Below, one piece after another: positions 15,627 to 24,604 of a stretch of DNA of 64,000 nt (positions are counted from its first letter, which is position 1; each line of letters opens with the position of its first letter). Under the pieces are notes generated by a model. The model was not told the DNA's origin and did no database searches. It saw nothing but the letters and a program-made list of their open reading frames with translations. Made by a program: the position numbers and the translations under genes. The DNA comes from CALEMW01 sp964343835 (GTDB lineage Bacteria > Krumholzibacteriota > Krumholzibacteriia > LZORAL124-64-63). The DNA lies in assembly GCA_964343835.1 (NCBI GenBank), contig CAYFKR010000002.1, positions 186,001-250,000 of the forward strand, read 5' to 3'.

Positions 15627-16541
15627 TCAACGCGGCTCGTTCGTCGCTTGCGAAGTGTCGGGGAGGGCGGACGACGGGTCGCCGTTGCGCCATTCCTCCC
15701 AGATGCGGTCGATATCGTTACGGATGCGTCCCAGCTCCTCGGCCGCGGCGTCGCGGTCGGCGTCGAGCAGGGCACCACCCAGTTCCAGTCCGTGCCGCTG
15801 CAGGTCCGCCCGGTCGGGGGCCGTGCGGTCGCGGCGGTCATCCATCCCTTCCTTCAGGTCCACCATCAGGTCCGCGAAGGCCGCCACGGCCTCGCCGCCC
15901 CGGGCGATCACCCAGTCGGGACCGGCCCGGACCACCTCGAGGGCGCGGCGCGGCGCCTCGCGCCCCGGGGACACGGGGGTCCCGAAGACCGCCACCGCGA
16001 GCACCGTGGCCACGAAGGCGATCTCCCAGGCGAAGTTCGGACGACGGACCTGCTCGTCCCACCAGGCGCCGATGCGCTGGCCCATGCGCCCGATCGAACC
16101 CGAGCGCCGGCTGCGACGCGCCTGCGAGGTGGCCCGCAGCACGTCGTAGGTGAACGCCTCGGCGGGCTCCGGCTCGGCCAGTTCCGCCACCGCCGGCACG
16201 GCCCAGGCCACGATCTCCGCCACCTCGGCGCAGTCGGTGCAGTGCTCCAGGTGGGCCGCCAACAGGGCGGCGTCGGCCGGAGCGGTCTCCCCGTCCGGAG
16301 AGGCGCCGATCAGGTCCCGGGCCCGGTCGCAGGCCGAGCCGCTGGTGGCGGACAGGATGTCGGCGGTCAGGTCGGGGGCGTCCGTGAAAACCGGCAGGTC
16401 GCCGTCGAGCAGATCGAGGATCTCCCGGCAGCGATGGCAGCCGTCGGCGTGGATGCGGCAGGCGTCGGCGGTGGCGGCGTCGAGCCGACCGTCGCGCCAG
16501 TCGTCCAGCAGGGCGTCCCACTGTCGGCAGTCCAGCCTCAT
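15627..16541 (-). CDS. Anti-sigma factor with two zinc-binding motifs
   Basis: 304 residues; the ATG overlaps the sigma-factor stop by four bases. Two HxxxCxxC motifs (HADGCHRC near residue 30, HLEHCTDC near residue 100) are the zinc-binding anti-sigma (ZAS) signature, duplicated here. A single membrane helix near residues 155-175 (WEIAFVATVLAVAVFG) separates the cytosolic sigma-binding half from a periplasmic half. The periplasmic half ends in an acidic helical region rich in Asp, Glu and Arg. It should sequester the sigma factor encoded just upstream until an envelope signal causes release. Two ZAS motifs in one chain is less usual than one; one may be structural. Confidence 0.82.
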   Translation of the reverse strand: MRLDCRQWDALLDDWRDGRLDAATADACRIHADGCHRCREILDLLDGDLPVFTDAPDLTADILSATSGSACDRARDLIGASPDGETAPADAALLAAHLEHCTDCAEVAEIVAWAVPAVAELAEPEPAEAFTYDVLRATSQARRSRRSGSIGRMGQRIGAWWDEQVRRPNFAWEIAFVATVLAVAVFGTPVSPGREAPRRALEVVRAGPDWVIARGGEAVAAFADLMVDLKEGMDDRRDRTAPDRADLQRHGLELGGALLDADRDAAAEELGRIRNDIDRIWEEWRNGDPSSALPDTSQATNEPR

Positions 16542-17110
16542 GCCGTCGCCTCCGCGCCGGGGGGAGTCGTCAGGTTCCGCACGGCCTCGGCCAGCTCCAC
16601 GCGGGCCCGGCTCGAGCGGGACTTCACGGTGCCCAGGGGCAGGTCGAGCATCCTGGAGATCTCGTCCAGGCTGAGTCCCTGCATGTCCTTGAGCATGATG
16701 ATTTCGCGGTTGATCTCGCTGAGCCCGCGCAGGGCCAGGGCCACCAGTTTGCGGCGGGAGCCGGCCTCGAGCTCGTCGTCGGGGGCGGGACCGTCGGACG
16801 CCAGGCCCCAGGCCTCCTCCACCGGGATGTCCCGGGCGGGGGGGCGGGCCTTGCGGCGGCGGAGGTGGTCCACGCCGGCGTTGCGGGCGATGCGGATGAG
16901 CCAGGGCAGGAAACGGTCGGCCTCGCGGCAGCCGTCGAGGTTGCGATAGACCCGCACGAAGACTTCCTGGGCCAGGTCGCGCGCCTCGTCGGGGTCGCCC
17001 ACGTAGGTGAGCGCGATCCCGTAGACGCGGCCCTGGTACCGGCGTACGAGCATCTCCCACGCCAGTTCGTCGCCGAGGCGACAGCTTTCCAGGATCCCTG
17101 CGAGTTCCAT
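16538..17110 (-). CDS. ECF-family RNA polymerase sigma factor
   Basis: 190 residues from the ATG at 17110 (GGAAGGA upstream). Region sigma-2 spans about residues 10-80: RRYQGRVYGIALTYVGDPDEARDLAQEVFVRVYRNL and the -10-binding helix FLPWLIRIARNAGVDHLRRRK. Region sigma-4 spans about 120-175, with INREIIMLKDMQGLSLDEISRMLDLPLGTVKSRSSRAR as the -35-binding helix-turn-helix. No sigma-1 or sigma-3 is present. It is coupled to the zinc anti-sigma factor, the standard arrangement for envelope-stress ECF systems. Its promoter target is not evident, and the gene upstream is divergent. Confidence 0.88.
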   Translation of the reverse strand: MELAGILESCRLGDELAWEMLVRRYQGRVYGIALTYVGDPDEARDLAQEVFVRVYRNLDGCREADRFLPWLIRIARNAGVDHLRRRKARPPARDIPVEEAWGLASDGPAPDDELEAGSRRKLVALALRGLSEINREIIMLKDMQGLSLDEISRMLDLPLGTVKSRSSRARVELAEAVRNLTTPPGAEATA

Positions 17111-17267
17111 CGGACATTCCTTCCCGGCCGGGCTCCCCGCCTCGGCCACGGAACAGAGACGCACGGACCTCGCGGCGGGTTCGGTGGCTGAGCGGTTTTT
17201 TTTTCACGACGCTGGCACCGGGCCGACCGGAGGGTATCATGGGATCAGCCGACCGTCCGGAGGAACC

Positions 17268-17750
17268 ATGACCGAACCCCAGCGCTTCACCGATCGCCCC
17301 CTGCCTGCGTACCGGCACGTCCCGGGCGAGACGCCCCACCCCACCCGGGATCCGGAGGGCCATTCCTACGGTGCTCCCGAACCGGCGCCTCCCTCCCTGG
17401 ACGAGACGGACTGGCGCGAATGCGAGACGTACCTCTACGGGTTGGATCTCTTCAATCTGGGCTACTGGTGGGAGTGCCACGAGGCGTTGGAGGGGCTGTG
17501 GCACGCGTCCGGGCACGGTTCGGCGGCGGGCCAGTGCCTGCAGGCCCTGATCCAGTGCGCGGTGGCCCACCTCAAGAAGGAGCGCGGCAACCTGCGGGGG
17601 GCCCGCAAGCTCCTGGCCAACGCCGAGCGCCACGCCGCCGCCGCGGGCAGCACCGACCTGGGCATCGACATGATGGCCCTGCTCCACGACACCCACGCCT
17701 ACGTCAGCGGACGCACCGCCCATCCGGCAAGGGTCGCCCCCCTGTTCTAG
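17268..17750 (+). CDS. DUF309 protein
   Basis: 160 residues; ATG preceded by CGGAGGAACC. The DUF309 domain (about residues 45-150) shows the family hallmark WWECHEALEGLWHASG, a helix carrying conserved E-C-H-E and Trp, then the AHLKKERGNLRGARKLLANAERH helix. This is a small, all-helical family of unknown function that may coordinate a metal or ligand through the conserved Glu/His. The N-terminal 40 residues are a Pro-rich extension. The TAG overlaps the convergent UspA stop (CTAG). Confidence 0.8.
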   Translation: MTEPQRFTDRPLPAYRHVPGETPHPTRDPEGHSYGAPEPAPPSLDETDWRECETYLYGLDLFNLGYWWECHEALEGLWHASGHGSAAGQCLQALIQCAVAHLKKERGNLRGARKLLANAERHAAAAGSTDLGIDMMALLHDTHAYVSGRTAHPARVAPLF

Positions 17751-18253
17751 GCTCCGGCCGCCCCGCTGTGGGCCGCGACCTCGGGCTCGCCCTGTTCCCG
17801 CGGCTGGCGGATGGTCATCACCGGGCATTTCGCGAAGCGCATGACCTTCTCGGCCACCGACCCGAACAGGAATCGGCGCCAACCCGTGCGGCCGTGGGTG
17901 GCGATGACGATGGCGTCGGCGCTCTCCCGGTCGGCCGCGGCGAGGATCTCGTCGGCCGGATCACCGTAGGTCACCACCAGCCTGACGGGGACCTCGGCGG
18001 GCACGCGGTCGTGGACGGTCTCGGCCAGCAGCTTCTCCGACTGCACGGTCATCTCGCGGACGTAGCGGCCCACGTCCATGGCCGGCGCCCCGAGCCCGTC
18101 CACGGGCGAGGCGATGACCGGTACGGTGGGCACGACGTGAACGACCACGAGATGGGCGTCGAAGTGGAGGGCCAGTTCGGTGGCGGAGCGGAGGGCTTCG
18201 TAGGAAGGATCGCTGAAGTCGGTCGGGCAGAGGACGTTCCGCAGTGGCAGCAC
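17747..18253 (-). CDS. Universal stress protein, UspA family
   Basis: 168 residues if the GTG at 18253 is the start. AGGAGG lies seven bases before that GTG, whereas it is only one base before the in-frame ATG at 18259, too close for ribosome binding. The protein has one Usp domain: NVLCPTDFSDPSYEALRSA, VVVHVV, DAIVIATHGRTGWRRFLFGSVAEKVMRFAKCPVMTI. The G-x2-G-x9-G-S nucleotide loop is intact, placing it with the ATP-binding UspA/UspFG type. The acidic C-terminal tail is extra. Cytoplasmic stress-survival role by family. It is divergent from the beta-propeller lipoprotein. Confidence 0.87.
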   Translation of the reverse strand: MLPLRNVLCPTDFSDPSYEALRSATELALHFDAHLVVVHVVPTVPVIASPVDGLGAPAMDVGRYVREMTVQSEKLLAETVHDRVPAEVPVRLVVTYGDPADEILAAADRESADAIVIATHGRTGWRRFLFGSVAEKVMRFAKCPVMTIRQPREQGEPEVAAHSGAAGA

Positions 18254-18366
18254 GGTCATACCTCCTGTCGGGGCCCGCGACGGCGGGCCTCAGGGTTCAA
18301 CGTTGGAACGGATCATGCATGGCTCCTGTTGGTGGTTTCCCGGCCCGGGGACGGTCCCCGCAGCCA

Positions 18367-18418
18367 TGTATTGAGAATACCATATCATCACCGAGGGCGC
18401 CATTCCCGCACGCGGGAA
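18367..18418. promoter_or_regulatory. Divergent promoter region with two palindromes
   Basis: Between uspA and the lipoprotein gene lie GTATT-N3-AATAC (18368-18380) in an AT-rich patch and TTCCCGC-AC-GCGGGAA (18403-18418), a perfect 7-bp-arm palindrome. Both are operator-like; no regulator is identified. Confidence 0.4.
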
Positions 18419-18486
18419 CCCCTCCGGCAGCCGATCGGACGTCACCGGGCCTTGACGGGGAAAGAACGGGGAAGGATCCTGTGGTC

Positions 18487-19464
18487 ATGAGCATTGATCG
18501 CCCACATCGCCGTTCCGCGCTCTTCGCCCTCGCGATGGTGCTGGTCGTGGCGGGCTGCGGCGGGGACGGCCCCTCCGGCCCCGGCCCCGACCCCGATCCC
18601 GACCCCCAGGGCGACCCCGCCGTCGTGGCCACCCTGCTGGTGGCGGCCGACGCCCTCCCCCTGATCGATTCCGCGCCGGGCTGGACCGACGACGGCCAGT
18701 GGGTCCTGTTCACGGCGGGTCCCGGCAGCATCGTCTGGAAGGTGAGGGCGGACGATCCGTCGGTGCGCATCGCCGTCACCGACCGCGACCAGGACATCTG
18801 GCTGCTGGGCGGCCACTCCCCCTGCGGTCTGTCGTCCGGCCGCGTCGGCTGGTTCCAGGGCTTCGTGCCCAACAACTTCGGCATGCACATCATGGGCGCC
18901 TCGGCCGCCACGGCCGGCGGCGACCCCGAGCCCGAGATCCTGCGCACCTTCGCCGGTCCGTCGGTGGGCCTGGCCCCCAACCAGATCTCCTCGCCCTCCC
19001 TCCTGAGCTTCGACCGCGAGGCCCGTCGCGGCGTGGGCACCTGGAGCGGCACCTGGTTCATGCACTGGGAGGACCGCGAGGCCGACTCGGTGCTGCTGAC
19101 CCGCCCCGCGAACGGCCTGGAGGACTGCACCGACTTCCGCATCAGCCCCGACGGCGAACTGGTGACCTACGCCGACCCCGAGGGCACGATCTACTGGATG
19201 CCCTTCAACTCCGTCGAGACCACGGCCCTGGGGCCCGGCGCCCACCCCTCCTTCTCCGCCGACAACACCCTGGTGGGCTGCACGTCGGGCAACGGGATCG
19301 ACTACGTGGTGCGCGAGCGCCTGGGACCGTCCAGCATCGTCTTCGGCGGCGCCGCGGACACGCTCCTGGTCAAGCCCGTCCTCTCCCCCGACGGCGAGCG
19401 CATCGCCTTCCTGGTGGACGGCGACGACGGCCTCTCCCTGCACCTGGGCGAACTCCGGGACTGA
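18487..19464 (+). CDS. Lipoprotein with TolB-like (PD40) beta-propeller repeats
   Basis: 325 residues. The signal peptide ends with lipobox VVAGC near residue 23, followed by a Gly/Pro/Asp-rich linker (GPDPDPDPQGDP). The body contains repeated propeller strands: SAPGWTDDGQWVLFTAG, CTDFRISPDGELVTYADPEGTIYW, AHPSFSADNTLVGC and PVLSPDGERIAFLVDG. These match PD40/WD40-like blades as in TolB. It is probably a surface or periplasmic propeller lipoprotein of unknown ligand. An in-frame GTG at 18481 is an alternative start; AGGA upstream sits at a workable distance from either. Confidence 0.75.
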   Translation: MSIDRPHRRSALFALAMVLVVAGCGGDGPSGPGPDPDPDPQGDPAVVATLLVAADALPLIDSAPGWTDDGQWVLFTAGPGSIVWKVRADDPSVRIAVTDRDQDIWLLGGHSPCGLSSGRVGWFQGFVPNNFGMHIMGASAATAGGDPEPEILRTFAGPSVGLAPNQISSPSLLSFDREARRGVGTWSGTWFMHWEDREADSVLLTRPANGLEDCTDFRISPDGELVTYADPEGTIYWMPFNSVETTALGPGAHPSFSADNTLVGCTSGNGIDYVVRERLGPSSIVFGGAADTLLVKPVLSPDGERIAFLVDGDDGLSLHLGELRD

Positions 19465-19530
19465 CCCGGAAGCACGACGATCACCGCCCCGTCCCGAGGG
19501 CGTCTCCCAAACCGGCGATGACGACGGAAA

Positions 19531-21141
19531 TCAGACCTCGAGGAGGGTCACGTCCGGCTCGTCCACGATCTCGTCGCGGAGCTCGTCCATGATGGACGTG
19601 AAGTCGGACACGTTGGCCATGAAGAGGTCGATGAGGCCGGGGTCGAAGTGGTTGCCGGAGCCTTCCTGAAGGATGGCCAGGCACTTCTCGAGGGGCATGG
19701 CGGGCTTGTAGCAGCGCTCGTGGGCCAGGGCGTCGAACACGTCCACGATGGCCACGATGCGGCCGTGGATGTGGATGTCCTCGCCGGTCAGGCCTCGGGG
19801 ATATCCCGAGCCGTCCCACTTCTCGTGGTGCTCGTGGGCGATGACCGACGCGATGCGGAAGAGCTCCCGACTCGAACCGCTGAGGATCTCCCGACCGATC
19901 TCCGCATGGCGCTCCATCACCGCGCGCTCCTCGGGCGTGAAGCGGCCCGGCTTGAGCAACACGGCGTCGGGGATGGCGATCTTGCCGATGTCGTGGAGCG
20001 GCGCCGCCATCTCCAGCAGGCGCGCCTCCTCGGTGTCCAGGCCCGCCAGCTCGCCCAGGCGGCGAGCCATGCGGCCCACACGCTTGACGTGGTTGGCGGT
20101 CTCCTTGGAGCGGCTCTCCACCACCTCGCCCAGGGTCAGGATCATCTCACGCTGGGTCTCGCGGACCTCGCGGTCGAGATGGATGTTGGCGAAGGCGGTG
20201 CGCGCGTTGGACACGTACACGCCGAGCAGTTCGATCTCGTGGGCTTCGAAGGCACGGTCGGCCTTGACGATCAGGCGGCTCTCGAAACCGGTGGGGGAAC
20301 GCAGGACCAGCAGGAAGAGGTCGTCCTCGACGTACTCGTCCATCCCATCGAAGATGGTGTTCACACGCGTCCGCAGATCCTCGCCCACGCTGTCGTGCAC
20401 CGTGCGTCCCACGGAATCCGCCAGATCGCCGGCGCCCGCCAGGATGATGCAGTGGTTCTCCACCCGCTCGGTGAACACGCCCGAGAACGTGCGCTGCGGG
20501 GAGCCCTCCGGCGCCAGGACGCGTCCCACGCCCTCCAGCACGGCCTCGCCCAGCTCCTTCACGCCCGTGCAGGTGTAGAGCTCGCGGCACAGCGCGTTGA
20601 CGGTCTCCATGCCCTGGCGGTGGCGCTCGATGGTGCGGATGTCGCGGTAGGAGCGCAGGGCCGAGGTCACCGTCGTGGACAGCTTCTGGGCCGTGAGTTC
20701 GGTCTTGGCCTTGTAGTCGTTGATGTCGTAGCTGGAGACCACTTCCTGCTCCGGCGCCTGGCCGGGCTGTCCGGTCCTCAGGATGATCCTCACGAAGCCG
20801 TTCTGGAGCTCCTCACGGATGGCCTTGGCCGTCTTCAGACCCGCGTCGTCGCTCTCCATGACCACGTCCAGCAGCACCAGGGCGGCGTCGGTGTGCTCGC
20901 GGAGCACCTCCACGGTCTCCTTGCCCGAGTAGGCGCTGACGAACTCCAGGCCGCGGCCCTCGAAGGTGAAGTCCGAGAGCACGAGGCGGGTCAAGGCGTG
21001 GACCTCCTCGTCGTCGTCGGCGATGACGAGCTTCCAGGCCTCGGTCCGGGCCGCGACGGTGGCGGTCGTGGCGGCCGTCTCGTCGGCGAAGAGCAGGTCC
21101 TCCGCGGGAGCGAAGATGTCGTCGTGACGATCAGTCGTCAT
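19531..21141 (-). CDS. Response regulator: REC-DUF3369-HD-GYP (cyclic-di-GMP phosphodiesterase)
   Basis: 536 residues. The receiver domain (about 35-165) has acidic DDDEE at 42-46, phosphoacceptor D92 in LVLLDVVM and the conserved Lys in DYKAKTEL. A central DUF3369 domain (about 170-330) follows, the usual partner of this receiver type. The C-terminal HD-GYP domain (about 340-520) has LHDIGK and HHEKWDGSGYPRGLTGEDIH, the full metal-binding and GYP signature. An active enzyme degrading cyclic-di-GMP is therefore expected, controlled by phosphorylation. Its start overlaps the end of the upstream kinase by 11 bases, so the pair is translationally coupled. Together with the GGDEF (39054) and PilZ (38267) genes it makes a c-di-GMP circuit. 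Confidence 0.92.
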   Translation of the reverse strand: MTTDRHDDIFAPAEDLLFADETAATTATVAARTEAWKLVIADDDEEVHALTRLVLSDFTFEGRGLEFVSAYSGKETVEVLREHTDAALVLLDVVMESDDAGLKTAKAIREELQNGFVRIILRTGQPGQAPEQEVVSSYDINDYKAKTELTAQKLSTTVTSALRSYRDIRTIERHRQGMETVNALCRELYTCTGVKELGEAVLEGVGRVLAPEGSPQRTFSGVFTERVENHCIILAGAGDLADSVGRTVHDSVGEDLRTRVNTIFDGMDEYVEDDLFLLVLRSPTGFESRLIVKADRAFEAHEIELLGVYVSNARTAFANIHLDREVRETQREMILTLGEVVESRSKETANHVKRVGRMARRLGELAGLDTEEARLLEMAAPLHDIGKIAIPDAVLLKPGRFTPEERAVMERHAEIGREILSGSSRELFRIASVIAHEHHEKWDGSGYPRGLTGEDIHIHGRIVAIVDVFDALAHERCYKPAMPLEKCLAILQEGSGNHFDPGLIDLFMANVSDFTSIMDELRDEIVDEPDVTLLEV

Positions 21142-24100
21142 GTCGACTCCTCTCTCTCGGGAAGACCAGCGTGAAGATGGTGCCCTCGCCGGGCCGGCTC
21201 TCGCAGCTGATGCGGCCGCCCAGGGCCTCGGTCACCGACGTGTAGACCACGTGCATGCCGAGTCCGCTGCCGCCGGCGCCGCGCTTGGTGGTGAAGAAGG
21301 GTTCGTAGATCTTGCGGACGGTGTCGGCGTCCATGCCGGAGCCGTCGTCGGCGAACACGAGCTGGACGTCGTCGTCCACGGCGCGCACGTCGATGGAGAT
21401 GCGGCCTTCGCCGTCATCGCCGAAGGCGTGGATCAGGGAGTTCATCACCAGGTTGGTGACGATCTGCGAGAGAGCGCCGGGGTGGCTGTCCACGGTCAGG
21501 CCGGCCGGGCAGTCCAGGTCGACCTGGATCCTGGTCTTCTTCAGGCGCGGACGCAGGGACATCAGGATCTCGTCCAGATACTCGCCCATGTCGAACTTGC
21601 GCCGGGCCTCGTCGGACTGGTCCACGGCCACGCCCTTGAAGCCCTGGATCAGGCGCGAGGCCTTGCCCAGGTTGCTCAGGATCATGCGGGCGGACTCGTC
21701 GGCGTCGGACAGGAACGACTCGAAGTCGCTGCGCTTCATGGTGCCCGACTCGTAGCTGTAGCGCGTGCTGGACACGGCGTCCTGCAGGTGCGAGGCGGCG
21801 GTCACGCCGATGCCCATGGGCGTGTTGATCTCGTGGGTCACGCCGGCGACGAGGCGTCCCAGGGCGGCCATCTTCTCGTTCTGGAGCAGCTGGTCCTGGC
21901 TGTCGCGGAGCTCGCGGGTGCGCGCGTCCACGCGCCGCTCCAGCTCCTCGTTCATGCGCTTGATCTCGTTCTCGTGACGCTTCTGCTCGGTCAGGTCGCG
22001 GATGATCGTGCAGTGGAACTCCTGCTCCTCGAACTCGAGGTAGCGCGTGGAGACCTCCACCGGGATCACGCGGCCGTCGCTGCACTGGTGCCACGACTCG
22101 GACCGCAGGGAGCGGCACTTGCGGAGCTGCTCCCAGCGCCGCTGCCAGGTGTCGCGGGAGTAGGCCGTCGTCAGGTCGAAAATGGTGCGCCGGAGCAGGT
22201 CGTCGCGGTCGTAGCCGTAGAGTTCGCAGGCGCGCTCGTTGGCGTCGATCAGCGTGCCGTCGGGCACCGTCCAGATCATGGCGTCGTTGGCCTGGTCGAT
22301 GGAGATCTGCTTCAGGCGAAGGGCCTGCTGGGCCTGGACCTTCTCGGTGAGGTCCTCGTAGACCGCCACGATCTCGCCGTTGGGCAGGCGGTAGACGTAG
22401 TTCTCGCGCCAGCTGACGATGTCGTCGTCGTTGTACAGGGCCAGGGGATGACGCTCGGGCTCGCCGGTGCGCCAGACGCGCTCGAAGACGTCGGTCAGGC
22501 CGTACTTATCCACGCCCTGGAAGCACTCACGGACCTCGCGTCCGAGGATGTCCTCGCGGCGCACGCCGTCCATCTCCACGCCGGCCCGGTTGTAGTCGGC
22601 GAAGCTGAACCGCTTGCCGTCGGGCGACACGCTGTACACCGCCACGCCGACATTGAGGTTGTCGATGAGCTGGCGGTAGCGGCCTTCACTCTCGGCCAGG
22701 GCACGGCGCGCCTTGACGCGCTCGTCGATGTCCTGGACGAAGCCCTCGACGGCCATCAGCTCGCCGTCCTCGTACACGCCCACGCCGTGCTCCCAGACCC
22801 ACTTGGTGCGGCCCTGGGCGTCGATGATGCGGTATTCGAGCTCGTAGGGCTCGCCCGCGGCCATGGCCTTGTCCATGGCGGCCCAGACCATGGGACGATC
22901 GTCGGGGTGCACGCATTCCGCGTGGGTGACCAGACGGTCGTCCATGATGTCCTCGGCCTTCCAGCCGATGACCTGCTCACAGCCGTCGCTCAGGAATTCC
23001 ACGGGCCAGTCCGGGGCGTTGCGCAGGCGGAAGGCCATGCCCGGCAGGCTCGACATGAGGGTCCGCAGGCGACGGCGTTCCTCCGTGAGAGCCATCTCCC
23101 AGCGCTTGCGATCGGTGATGTCGGTGAGGGTGACGGCGACGCAGAGCTCTCCGGTGCGGGGGTCCTCCACCGGATTGGCGTGGATCAGGCCCGGCACGAT
23201 CACGCCGTCCCTGCGGACGTGGTCCATCTCCGCCAGGACCTGGGTGTCGCCGAGGCTCAACCGCTCACGGATGTGGTCGTCGATGCCCGTGGAGCTCTCG
23301 GCGATGAACGTCGTGACGTTCCTGCCGATGAGTTCGCCCTCACCGTAGCCCAGCGTGCGGCTGAAGGCCGGATTGGCGAAGCGGATCACGCCGTCGAACC
23401 CCGCGATGACCATCCCGTGGCACGACTGCTCCACCGTCGCCTGGAACAGGGCCAGCTCGTGCTCCGCCCGCTCGCGGTCCAGGTGCTCGAGGATCTGGGC
23501 CGCGTGCTCCGCGATGCGGCCCACGAAGGTCCGTTCCTCCGGCAGCCAATCGCGACGCGATCCGTGTTCGAACTTGATCAGGCCGATGATGACGCCGCCC
23601 TTGAGGACGGCCGAATCGAGGGTCGAGACGACGGCATCGGACTCCGGATAGTCGCCGACCAGCTCCATGGTCCTGGGGTCGGTGGCGGCGTCCGGAGCCA
23701 CGAGCACGCGCTCCGACTCGAGGCTGCGGAAGTAGGTGGCGTGACGGTCCGGGCAGATCCGATCCGGCGTGGTACCGTCCGACGTGCGGCGCACCATGCA
23801 GCCGGATTCCTCGTCGCGGATCCAGATGCTGACTGCGTCGATCTCCATGCCCCGGGCGGCGTGCACCCCCAGGCGGGACATGGCGTCCCCGAGGTCGCCG
23901 CCGTTGACGTCGCCGTCGTGGAAGATGTCCTCGATGGCCTTGCGCTGCAGCACCACGCGGTGGAGCCGATGCTCGGCGGCCTCGCGGCGCTCGCGTTCCT
24001 CGGTGACGTCCTGCAGCACGCCGTCCACGCGCGGGCGCCCGCCCGTCGCCTCGCGCACCAGCACGGCCCGGGCGCGAATCCAGCGGATGGCCCCGTCACG

Positions 24101-24475
24101 ACGGCGCAGACGGTAGTCGCGGCTGATCTCCCCGCCCAGGTCCGCGATGCGGGCCAGGTCCACCAGCACGTGGATGTCCTCGGGCAGGATGGCCCGGAAC
24201 ATCAGGGCCGGCTCCCGGCGCAGCTCCGTGACGGGGATCCCGAAGATGCTCCAGGCCCCGACGCCCAGGCTCAGCAGGCGGCCGGTGAACGGATCGTAGG
24301 ACCAGGTGGCCTCGTGGCGGGCAATGGGAGGAGGCAGGGGCTCGCCGTTGCGATCGAGGGTCAGCCCCTCGAGGAGCTGGTCCTCGGGCACGCCGACGAG
24401 GGCATCCAGCCAATGCAGGATGGCCTGTTCGTCGGTGACGTCCGGTCGGGTGACCAGAGTCGAGTTCTTGCCCAT
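21131..24475 (-). CDS. Soluble multi-PAS/GAF hybrid-type sensor histidine kinase, partner of the HD-GYP regulator
   Basis: 1114 residues without clear membrane helices, so cytosolic. An N-terminal PAS-like segment (about 45-165) is followed by a GAF-like domain (about 175-335) and four further PAS/PAC units (about 345-460, 470-590, 595-715, 720-840). The kinase core has phosphoacceptor His881 in GVTHEINTPMG, NLVMNSLIHAFG, DDGSGMD and TTKRGAGGSGLGM. There is no receiver domain of its own. It overlaps the downstream response regulator, which is surely its main target. The core shares motif order and wording with the kinase at 11438, indicating gene duplication and possible cross-talk. A FliA-type promoter lies 47 bases upstream of the start. 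Confidence 0.9.
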   Translation of the reverse strand: MGKNSTLVTRPDVTDEQAILHWLDALVGVPEDQLLEGLTLDRNGEPLPPPIARHEATWSYDPFTGRLLSLGVGAWSIFGIPVTELRREPALMFRAILPEDIHVLVDLARIADLGGEISRDYRLRRRDGAIRWIRARAVLVREATGGRPRVDGVLQDVTEERERREAAEHRLHRVVLQRKAIEDIFHDGDVNGGDLGDAMSRLGVHAARGMEIDAVSIWIRDEESGCMVRRTSDGTTPDRICPDRHATYFRSLESERVLVAPDAATDPRTMELVGDYPESDAVVSTLDSAVLKGGVIIGLIKFEHGSRRDWLPEERTFVGRIAEHAAQILEHLDRERAEHELALFQATVEQSCHGMVIAGFDGVIRFANPAFSRTLGYGEGELIGRNVTTFIAESSTGIDDHIRERLSLGDTQVLAEMDHVRRDGVIVPGLIHANPVEDPRTGELCVAVTLTDITDRKRWEMALTEERRRLRTLMSSLPGMAFRLRNAPDWPVEFLSDGCEQVIGWKAEDIMDDRLVTHAECVHPDDRPMVWAAMDKAMAAGEPYELEYRIIDAQGRTKWVWEHGVGVYEDGELMAVEGFVQDIDERVKARRALAESEGRYRQLIDNLNVGVAVYSVSPDGKRFSFADYNRAGVEMDGVRREDILGREVRECFQGVDKYGLTDVFERVWRTGEPERHPLALYNDDDIVSWRENYVYRLPNGEIVAVYEDLTEKVQAQQALRLKQISIDQANDAMIWTVPDGTLIDANERACELYGYDRDDLLRRTIFDLTTAYSRDTWQRRWEQLRKCRSLRSESWHQCSDGRVIPVEVSTRYLEFEEQEFHCTIIRDLTEQKRHENEIKRMNEELERRVDARTRELRDSQDQLLQNEKMAALGRLVAGVTHEINTPMGIGVTAASHLQDAVSSTRYSYESGTMKRSDFESFLSDADESARMILSNLGKASRLIQGFKGVAVDQSDEARRKFDMGEYLDEILMSLRPRLKKTRIQVDLDCPAGLTVDSHPGALSQIVTNLVMNSLIHAFGDDGEGRISIDVRAVDDDVQLVFADDGSGMDADTVRKIYEPFFTTKRGAGGSGLGMHVVYTSVTEALGGRISCESRPGEGTIFTLVFPRERSRHDD

Positions 24476-24521
24476 GGATCCTCGCTCCGATGAACGGGTG
24501 ATTCCGGTGATCTCGGGAGCA

Positions 24522-24548
24522 CCATCGACCGTTCGCGGAGGAGCTTTA
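24522..24548 (-). promoter_or_regulatory. FliA (sigma-28)-type promoter of the kinase/HD-GYP operon
   Basis: On the minus strand TAAA (24548-24545), 15-bp spacer, GTCGATGG (24529-24522). The -35 matches the sigma-28 consensus exactly and the -10 matches at five of eight positions. Confidence 0.6.
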
Positions 24549-24570
24549 GCGGGAATGGGATAGGAGACGC

Positions 24571-24596
24571 GGGGCCGACCCGGCCGGGCCGGCCCC
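24571..24596 (-). terminator. GC-rich hairpin after the MscS-like gene
   Basis: GGGGCCG-ACCCGGCCGGGC-CGGCCCC forms a strong nested stem nine bases after the channel gene's stop, without a T-run. Probably a terminator or RNA-stabilising hairpin. Confidence 0.45.
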
Positions 24597-24604
24597 GGAG
24601 GGAG

